The notes beneath the pieces are model-generated. The model did not search any database. It saw nothing but the letters and a program-made list of their open reading frames with translations, and was not told where the DNA came from. From the NCBI GenBank assembly GCA_011390155.1, contig JAABSW010000007.1, forward strand, positions 49,317 to 113,316: a stretch of 64,000 bases of DNA, given 5' to 3'. This document shows positions 58,632 through 64,000 of this stretch, piece after piece (within the stretch, counting starts at the first letter, position 1; each line of letters starts with the position of its first letter). This DNA comes from Clostridiaceae bacterium (GTDB lineage: Bacteria > Bacillota > Clostridia > Peptostreptococcales > Tindalliaceae). The position numbers and the translations under genes were made by a program.

Positions 58632-59699
58632 TCACTCTCCCTGTTCTGGCAAGTACCTGTGTATCACTTCTGGGTTTATGCAGTAGATCAACGCATCTTC
58701 CCTGGATATTTTACCCTTCTTAACCAGATTTGCCAGACTCATGTCCATGCCCACCATACCTTGCGACCTGCCTGTTTGGATGACTGCATCGATCTGAGGA
58801 ATTTTACCATCCCGTATCATGTTTCGTATGGCTGCATTAACGATCATGATTTCAAAAGCTGCCACACGACCATCTTGGTCTCCAGGGATTAACTGTTGTG
58901 AAACCACTGAATGCAGCACTGTTGATAACTGCACCCTTACCTGCTGTTGTTGATTGGCAGGGAACACATCGATAATTCGGTCGATTGTTTTGGCCGCCCC
59001 TACGGTATGAACCGTTGAGAGTACCAAGTGACCCGTTTCAGCCGCTGTCAGGGCAATGGATATTGTTTCGTAATCCCTCATCTCGCCTACAAAAATAACA
59101 TCGGGTGCTTGCCGCATGGCAGATCGCAGGGCTTTGGCATAATCTTTGGTATCCATCCCGATTTCCCGTTGATCCACCAAACTCTTTTTGTGGCTGTGCA
59201 AATATTCAATTGGGTCTTCCAGCGTAAGAATATGACAGGAGCGATTCTGGTTAATCAAATCAATGATAGCTGAAAGGGTTGTTGATTTTCCACTTCCCGT
59301 AGGTCCTGTGACAAGGATCAAGCCTTTTGTTCGTTTATGAAAATCCAGTACCGTATCAGGTATCCCCAGTTCTTGAGGATCTGGTTGTCCGAACCGTAGT
59401 ATTCTAACCGCCGCTGCCAGCGTGCCCCGCTGTGTATAGGCTGCCACCCTGAATCTACCCACCCCAGGCAATGAAATGGAAAAGTCTTTTTCACCTTCCT
59501 CTACAAACTCGTCATAATGACCTTTCTTTTCAAATAATTCTCCCACCAACCGTTGGGTGTCTTCAGGTGTAAGATCCACTTCGCCCATTTTTTTCAGCTG
59601 GCCGTCAATCTTTATGGTTGCCGGTCTTCCCACCGTTACAAATAGATCAGAGGCATTTCTTTTTACTGCTTCTTCTAATAAGCGGTTTATTTCACTCAA
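58632..59699 (-). CDS. pilT: Type IV pilus retraction ATPase PilT
   Basis: Hexameric ATPase that powers pilus retraction, 355 residues from the preferred start. Seen: an N-terminal PAS-like domain, then GLILVTGPTGSGKSTTL (Walker A), LEDPIEYLHSHKKSLVDQREIGMD (Asp box and surroundings), VGEMRDYETI (Walker B) and TGHLVLSTVHT (His box). AIRNMIRDGKIPQI in the C-terminal part is the retraction-type motif. No ATG is present near the start; TTG 59699 overlaps the stop of the upstream gene. Last gene of a pilus operon; no extension ATPase pilB is in the window. Confidence 0.92.
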   Translation of the reverse strand: MSEINRLLEEAVKRNASDLFVTVGRPATIKIDGQLKKMGEVDLTPEDTQRLVGELFEKKGHYDEFVEEGEKDFSISLPGVGRFRVAAYTQRGTLAAAVRILRFGQPDPQELGIPDTVLDFHKRTKGLILVTGPTGSGKSTTLSAIIDLINQNRSCHILTLEDPIEYLHSHKKSLVDQREIGMDTKDYAKALRSAMRQAPDVIFVGEMRDYETISIALTAAETGHLVLSTVHTVGAAKTIDRIIDVFPANQQQQVRVQLSTVLHSVVSQQLIPGDQDGRVAAFEIMIVNAAIRNMIRDGKIPQIDAVIQTGRSQGMVGMDMSLANLVKKGKISREDALIYCINPEVIHRYLPEQGE

Positions 59700-60282
59700 C
59701 TTGCACTTCCACCTCCACGTCCCTGAATTCGATGTCTTCTTTGTATTCAAAGTCTTCTGTCACGCTTTTCCACACTGTTTTCTCCACCACTACCCGGGGA
59801 TGATCCCCTTTTGACAGGTCTATCCTATACTGAAGGGCGCTATAAAAACCAATTCGATCTTCCGTCGGAGGCAAAACAGATATTTCAGCCAGAAATACCA
59901 CATCTTCAACTTCTGTTGAGTGGTCACTTTTTGTGATTGTAACAGGCAGCTTCTTTTCAGCCACCCTACTCTCAATTGACTGCATGATGGTTTTTCCCTG
60001 ATCTGACACGTCTGTATCATCTGCCATAAAACTGGTGACATCCGCTGTTTCATCAAAAACCAGCTGGTGAAATTCAGCAGCAATCAATGCTGTCTCACTT
60101 TCCACCTGATGGTATTTTGTATTCCATTCACCATGTCTTCGTGCCACTGCTAATCCTGCATGGGCAGTCATCATGGAAAACACACCAAATACAACCAAGA
60201 CCAGCGACAGCATGATGACTAAAATTGAAGCGCTTCCTCTCCGAGGATTCATTCTGTTCATTTTTGTTCCCAGTGTTTTCAT
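59692..60282 (-). CDS. Pilus-associated membrane-anchored protein (PilX-like)
   Basis: Protein of 196 residues with a short basic N-terminus and one membrane segment (SASILVIMLSLVLVVFGVFSMMTA), the layout of PilX-type minor pilins. The rest is soluble with no named domain. ATG 60282 overlaps the stop of the upstream pilin gene (ATGA), and GGGAGG lies 10 nt before it. It belongs to the pilus operon by position; the minor-pilin role is an inference. Confidence 0.78.
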   Translation of the reverse strand: MKTLGTKMNRMNPRRGSASILVIMLSLVLVVFGVFSMMTAHAGLAVARRHGEWNTKYHQVESETALIAAEFHQLVFDETADVTSFMADDTDVSDQGKTIMQSIESRVAEKKLPVTITKSDHSTEVEDVVFLAEISVLPPTEDRIGFYSALQYRIDLSKGDHPRVVVEKTVWKSVTEDFEYKEDIEFRDVEVEVQVE

Positions 60283-60788
60283 TGGCTGGCCACCTCCCAT
60301 TCCGGCAGGTAACGTAACACTGAGAGACGGTACAAATCGGTGTATTCCTCCTGGCGCAGCAGATAGGGTTTTACCCGGTTTACCTTCACCGTCACGTGCC
60401 ATAACCCATCCAGTTGATGGGGTTCAATGTTTACCTGTACTGTGTGATAAATGGTTTGGTCTTCGTTGACCTCTTTGCCATCAACCGTCATCCACTTTTC
60501 ATTATACCATTGTTGTATTTCCACTGTGTCACCTTCGAAGGCAAAATTGGCTTGTTCAAAAAAAGGGTGAAGGGCCAACTCATTCCGTGATGAACCATCA
60601 ACCAGCTGCATAACAGTATTGGCCGTCTGTATACTTTCATCCATGTCAATGGTCTGTTGGTTAAGCCGATGTGCTGTTACGTAAATTTGGAGAGTGTAAA
60701 CACTCACCAGGCTCAGCAGCCCCACCGCCATGATGATTTCCAACAGGGAGAAACCTGCTCTTGTTCTTATCTTGCTAAACAGCATCAT
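60279..60788 (-). CDS. Prepilin-like protein
   Basis: Predicted pseudopilin of 169 residues. The prepilin peptidase site is clear: RAG-FSLLEIIMAVGLLSLVSVYTLQIYV, with Gly before Phe and Glu at +5 of the mature chain. The mature protein has the N-terminal helix and a soluble C-terminal part without a named fold. ATG 60788 is chosen among GTG 60797 and ATG 60785; the ribosome site is modest (AAGG). Part of the operon pilC to pilT. Confidence 0.85.
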   Translation of the reverse strand: MMLFSKIRTRAGFSLLEIIMAVGLLSLVSVYTLQIYVTAHRLNQQTIDMDESIQTANTVMQLVDGSSRNELALHPFFEQANFAFEGDTVEIQQWYNEKWMTVDGKEVNEDQTIYHTVQVNIEPHQLDGLWHVTVKVNRVKPYLLRQEEYTDLYRLSVLRYLPEWEVASQ

Positions 60789-60816
60789 TGTTCCCACATC
60801 CTTGTCAGGGTAATGG

Positions 60817-61350
60817 CTACTGGGTTATAGTACCCACCGATTGTTCTGTCTTTAATTCGTAATAGCCCCTCCGACTGAGGGTTTCTTTGCCAATGTCATA
60901 CGTCACTTCATATTCAATGGTTTGTCCCTGATTAATCCCATTGACATAAAGGCCATCAATTCTGGCAATGGGAAAACTGATGTCATCTTCAATGGATTCC
61001 CCGGGGCTGATCAATACTTCCCGCAGGTATCCCTGGTTGAAGTAGATCCAGGTCTCCAATGAAGTTCCATAATATTCTTCTTTTATCACCAGTGCTTTGG
61101 TTGGTAGTGATGGGTGAGGTCTGATGGAAATCATTCCCTGTTCATCGTGTTGCCGTAACCTGGTATTAATATAGGCATAGGCAGTTCGCATTTCTGACAG
61201 GCTCTCCTGCCGATCAATCAACTGTTGGGATGCCTGTTGTCCTGTAAGCACCATGGCAAAGGTTGAAACGCCAAAAACCAACAGGATCACCATTACCAAG
61301 AGCAGTTCTGTCAGTGCCCGCCCTTCATTGCGAAACAATCTTTTCTTCAT
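60817..61350 (-). CDS. Prepilin-like protein
   Basis: Predicted pseudopilin of 177 residues. After a short basic leader (MKKRLFRNEG) the sequence RALTELLLVMVILLVFGVSTFAMVL has Glu at the fifth position, consistent with cleavage after Gly by a prepilin peptidase. The C-terminal domain is beta-rich (LVIKEEYYGTSLETWIYFNQGYL). ATG 61350 follows GGAGG; the track start is 10 codons too long. Probably a minor pilin of the same system. Confidence 0.8.
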   Translation of the reverse strand: MKKRLFRNEGRALTELLLVMVILLVFGVSTFAMVLTGQQASQQLIDRQESLSEMRTAYAYINTRLRQHDEQGMISIRPHPSLPTKALVIKEEYYGTSLETWIYFNQGYLREVLISPGESIEDDISFPIARIDGLYVNGINQGQTIEYEVTYDIGKETLSRRGYYELKTEQSVGTITQ

Positions 61351-61363
61351 GACCATTCCTCCA

Positions 61364-61669
61364 TTACTGCCATCTTTCATAAACCCCGATCTGGGGCATC
61401 AGGTTTGAACCCAGGACTTCGTAATGATAAAAATAAGCCTTTTCATTCAGCACCAACCCATAATGTCTAACCAAATAATGCAAGTCAGGAGGATAGCTTC
61501 CTTCAATGGCATAGCACTGTATGGCAGCACGTTGAACAGCCTCTTCCACAAGCTGCAGGCTTTCCTCTGAAGCATCTTCACCAAAATTTTCCATACCACC
61601 GATTAAAACTAAAATCAGCATAAACAGCATGAACAGGCTCAACCAGCGACCCTGTTTTTCCCACATCAT
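61364..61669 (-). CDS. Small pilus-operon membrane protein
   Basis: Protein of 101 residues with a membrane segment at about 8-25 (WLSLFMLFMLILVLIGGM) and a short outer domain (AAIQCYAIEGSYPPDLHYLVRHYG) reminiscent of the loop found in some pseudopilins. There is no clear prepilin peptidase site. It sits between pilC and the pilin genes and has GAAGG upstream. Its exact role is unknown. Confidence 0.7.
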   Translation of the reverse strand: MMWEKQGRWLSLFMLFMLILVLIGGMENFGEDASEESLQLVEEAVQRAAIQCYAIEGSYPPDLHYLVRHYGLVLNEKAYFYHYEVLGSNLMPQIGVYERWQ

Positions 61670-61739
61670 CATAATCACCTTCCCTATGTCTTAACATCTA
61701 CCACTTTTATGGGACTTTTGGTAAAACAGCTGGGTGTTT

Positions 61740-62825
61740 TCACCCAATGGTGGACAAGATCCGTACCAGGGGGAACATTACCGCCAGTAGTATGATGCCC
61801 ACAATGACAGACAACACAAACACCAGGGCAGGTTCAATGGAGGAGGTCAACCGATGTAGACTTCGTTCAGTTTCTTTCTCATAGACATTGGTGCTGCGGG
61901 CAAGAAAACCATCTAATTCGCCTGTTTGAATGCCTAGACTGACCATCTTTTTCATGAGAGATGGTATGGTAGTCATTTCATGAAAGGCTTCCTGTGGAGA
62001 ATTTCCACTTTCAATTGAATTCCGACACTGATTCAGTTCTGTTCTTGCCAGGTGGTTGTCCACAATACCTTCGCACATGGCAAGGGCTTCATTGAAGGAC
62101 AAACCTCCGCCCACCAACAGGCTCATGGCATGACTCAGACGAAAGGCAATCATTTTTCGTGTAAATGTGCCTACAACCGGGAGGGATAACCTGATTCTGT
62201 CAAATTGTCTTTTACCTTCGGCGGAACGCTGGTAAAGCCATAGCAAAGCTCCCAGGGTCAGTACACCCACCAGTAGCACGCTGCTGTATTGAAGCAGGGA
62301 CTGGCTCAGGTTAATCATTGCCCGGGTACTGGCAGGCACCTGCCCTCCAATGGATTCCAATATTTGGTGAAACAGGGGCAGCACCCGGAAAATCAGCAAC
62401 AATATGACTGCCCCCATCATGACACCCAGTATGACTGGATAGACAATGCTATTTTTCACTTTTTGTTCAATGGCATCCAGCCTCTCATAATAGGAGGATA
62501 ACCGCAGGGTTTCCTGGTCAAGTCTGCCGGTTTGTTCGGCTATGGCCAACATTCCCACCATGTATGCTGGAAACAAAGGTTGTTGACTGATACTTTCATA
62601 GAAGGTTTTTCCCCGGTACACGTCTTGGTAAAGCTGGTTCCCCACTTTTTTAAGAGTCGCGTTATCCATTTCATCTGCAAACAATTTCATCCCGTCCAAA
62701 AGTGGTATACCTGAATGAAAAATAACAGACAGCTGATAACAGAACAAGGATAACTCGGCCGGTTTCAGTGTGGCTGTTTGTCGCCGGGATTCTTCATTTG
62801 TAAGACGTTTTTTTGATTCGGACAT
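61740..62825 (-). CDS. Type IV pilus inner-membrane platform protein PilC (GspF family)
   Basis: Membrane platform for pilus assembly, 361 residues with two T2SSF domains: SLFCYQLSVIFHSGIPLLDGMKLFADEMDN and FRLSHAMSLLVGGGLSFNEALAMCEGIVDN. Membrane segments near residues 128-150, 175-195 and the C-terminus (ALVFVLSVIVGIILLAVMFPLVRIL). ATG 62825 follows GCTGGAGG. First gene of the operon; the matching pilB and prepilin peptidase genes are not in the window. Confidence 0.92.
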   Translation of the reverse strand: MSESKKRLTNEESRRQTATLKPAELSLFCYQLSVIFHSGIPLLDGMKLFADEMDNATLKKVGNQLYQDVYRGKTFYESISQQPLFPAYMVGMLAIAEQTGRLDQETLRLSSYYERLDAIEQKVKNSIVYPVILGVMMGAVILLLIFRVLPLFHQILESIGGQVPASTRAMINLSQSLLQYSSVLLVGVLTLGALLWLYQRSAEGKRQFDRIRLSLPVVGTFTRKMIAFRLSHAMSLLVGGGLSFNEALAMCEGIVDNHLARTELNQCRNSIESGNSPQEAFHEMTTIPSLMKKMVSLGIQTGELDGFLARSTNVYEKETERSLHRLTSSIEPALVFVLSVIVGIILLAVMFPLVRILSTIG

Positions 62826-62869
62826 ACGTACACCTCCAGCATGTGTTGAATGTTACTTAGAAAAATCCT

Positions 62870-64000
62870 TTATGTTTCAGTCTTTTTATCCACACGATGC
62901 AATGCATACTTATCTGCATCTCTGCGGGAACAGATCAACTTCATGCGAACACCATCTGCTTCATGGGACAGTTCTTTGATTTCAGCGGTCTCATTGAGAT
63001 ATGAAACAACAGCACCTTTGTCATAAGGAATCAGCATTTCACAGGTTACATAATCATCAAAAAGTGTCTCTGTTACCCTCTCCATCAGTTCCTCCAACCC
63101 ATCACCGTACCTGGCTGAAAGAAAAACCGAGTTCTGTTTTACAGGCTGGCGCTGCTGCGTGGTGACAACATCCCTTTTATTATAGGCGTATATGCTGGGT
63201 ATTTCTGTGACACCAATGTCTTCCAGGGTTTTTTCAGTCACACGGATTTGTTCAAAATAGTCAGCGTTGGAATAATCCACCACATGAATCAACAGATCAG
63301 CTTCACGCACTTCTTCCAGTGTTGATCGAAAAGCTTTCACAAGGTGATGTGGCAGTTTATCAACAAACCCCACCGTGTCCGTCAACAATAACTGTCTGTT
63401 GCCTGACAGTGTTATTTTTCTTACCGCCGTCTCCAGGGTTGCAAAAAGCATATCTTTTTCCAATACCTGCTTTTCATCCAAACCGCCATAGCGGGCCATC
63501 AAAGCATTCAACAAGGTTGATTTCCCCGCATTGGTATACCCCACCAATGCCACCGACGGAATGCCTGATTTCAGACGCTGCTTTCTTTGTGTTTTTCGGT
63601 GAGCCGTCAAATCTCTCAGTTCTCTTCCTAATAATGTGATGCGGTCTTCAATATGCCGGCGATCCAGCTCCAGCTTTTTCTCTCCCACACCTCTGTTCTT
63701 TGTTCCGACTCCGCCCACCTGACGTCCCAGGGACTCTCTCAAACCTATCAACCTGGGCAGCATATATTGAAGGGCAGCCACCTCAACCTGCAGCTGGGCT
63801 TCCCTGGTTTGTGCACGTTCGGAAAAAATATCTAAAATCAGCATGGTTCTGTCAATCACTTTACACTGTAGGATCTCTTCGATGTTTCGTATTTGGGATG
63901 GCGACAGTTCATCATTGAATATGACGATCTCTGCCCCGGAGGTTTCCAGTTTTTCTGCTATTTCATCCAATTTTCCTTTTCCAATGTATGTGGTCCGGTT
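62870..64000 (-). CDS. hflX: GTPase HflX (5' end outside window)
   Basis: Ribosome-associated GTPase that rescues or splits stalled ribosomes. The reading frame stays open to the right edge, where it reads NRTTYIGKGKLDEIA, the usual HflX N-terminal part, so the true start lies outside. Seen: the GVGTKNRGVGEKKLELDRR linker, G1 GYTNAGKST, G3 DTVGFVDKLPH, G4 NKRD and G5-like SARYGDG. The ORF-track start (63970) is an internal TTG. It precedes the pilus operon by about 45 bp on the same strand. Confidence 0.95.
   Translation of the reverse strand, partial: NRTTYIGKGKLDEIAEKLETSGAEIVIFNDELSPSQIRNIEEILQCKVIDRTMLILDIFSERAQTREAQLQVEVAALQYMLPRLIGLRESLGRQVGGVGTKNRGVGEKKLELDRRHIEDRITLLGRELRDLTAHRKTQRKQRLKSGIPSVALVGYTNAGKSTLLNALMARYGGLDEKQVLEKDMLFATLETAVRKITLSGNRQLLLTDTVGFVDKLPHHLVKAFRSTLEEVREADLLIHVVDYSNADYFEQIRVTEKTLEDIGVTEIPSIYAYNKRDVVTTQQRQPVKQNSVFLSARYGDGLEELMERVTETLFDDYVTCEMLIPYDKGAVVSYLNETAEIKELSHEADGVRMKLICSRRDADKYALHRVDKKTET

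Noticed and set aside
1-64000. CRISPR arrays, insertion sequences, integrases, phage genes or defence systems
   Set aside because: No regularly spaced repeats, transposase motifs or phage-like genes were found on either strand.

Overview
The window looks like the chromosome of an anaerobic, motile, low-to-mid-GC Firmicute of the class Clostridia. Evidence: a one-piece pyruvate:ferredoxin oxidoreductase, a flavodiiron protein, a Ric/ScdA-type repair protein, hemerythrins, a molybdenum hydroxylase with a purine permease, strong GGAGG ribosome binding sites, TTGACA/TATAAT promoters, an ECF sigma/anti-sigma pair, and two genes with an in-frame UGA that read as selenoproteins. The genus cannot be fixed from the sequence. 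No rRNA, phage, insertion sequence, integrase or CRISPR array was seen, so this is core chromosome with mostly short operons.

Layout. 1-2.6 kb: chemoreceptor (running off the left edge) and CheW. 2.7-4.7 kb: a J-domain/degenerate-GGDEF fusion and five tRNA genes. 4.8-9.5 kb: phosphodiesterase, rdgB, rph, a DUF2179 membrane protein and a large cell-wall amidase. 9.6-17.7 kb: a HypE-like protein, a Lit-like membrane protein, a thiamine/pyrimidine-type ABC transporter without its binding protein, ligA and pcrA. 17.7-22.6 kb: a REC-PAS-GGDEF protein, a CCA-type nucleotidyltransferase, and a lipoprotein/anti-sigma/ECF sigma group. 22.6-28.3 kb: MFS transporter, HPr, a MalY-type lyase, a membrane-anchored UxxC selenoprotein, a LapA-like protein and a patatin.

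28.3-36.3 kb is a nitrosative/oxidative-stress block: a Crp/Fnr regulator with an N-terminal cysteine cluster, diverging from ric, fprA, a DUF1858 protein, an unknown protein and a hemerythrin, with PFOR convergent. A GTGAT-N4-ATCAC operator lies 41.5 bp upstream of the predicted ric start, the spacing of an activator site. 36.7-38.1 kb: an HD-domain protein and a cytoplasmic parvulin. 38.2-43.4 kb: a xanthine-dehydrogenase-like operon (permease, FAD, FeS and Mo subunits) behind a long structured leader with an intrinsic terminator, a riboswitch candidate I cannot assign to a class. 43.4-46.2 kb: a two-component system whose kinase carries an NMT1/THI5-like sensor and whose regulator has a DUF2294 output. 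46.3-46.6 kb: a second, short selenoprotein (CU motif) missing from the ORF track.

46.8-64 kb: two flavoproteins, a polar amino-acid ABC transporter, a LarA-like enzyme, cysK-cysE with a CymR-like operator, a MATE exporter, two surface or membrane proteins, a type IV pilus-like operon (pilC to pilT) and hflX running off the right edge.

The most notable points are the two UGA-interrupted genes, whose downstream hairpins both place GGU 21-23 nt after the UGA; the leader of the purine operon; and a small domain that recurs in the anti-sigma ectodomain and the neighbouring lipoprotein. Many ORF-track starts are too long; starts were moved to codons with a good Shine-Dalgarno sequence where one was visible.
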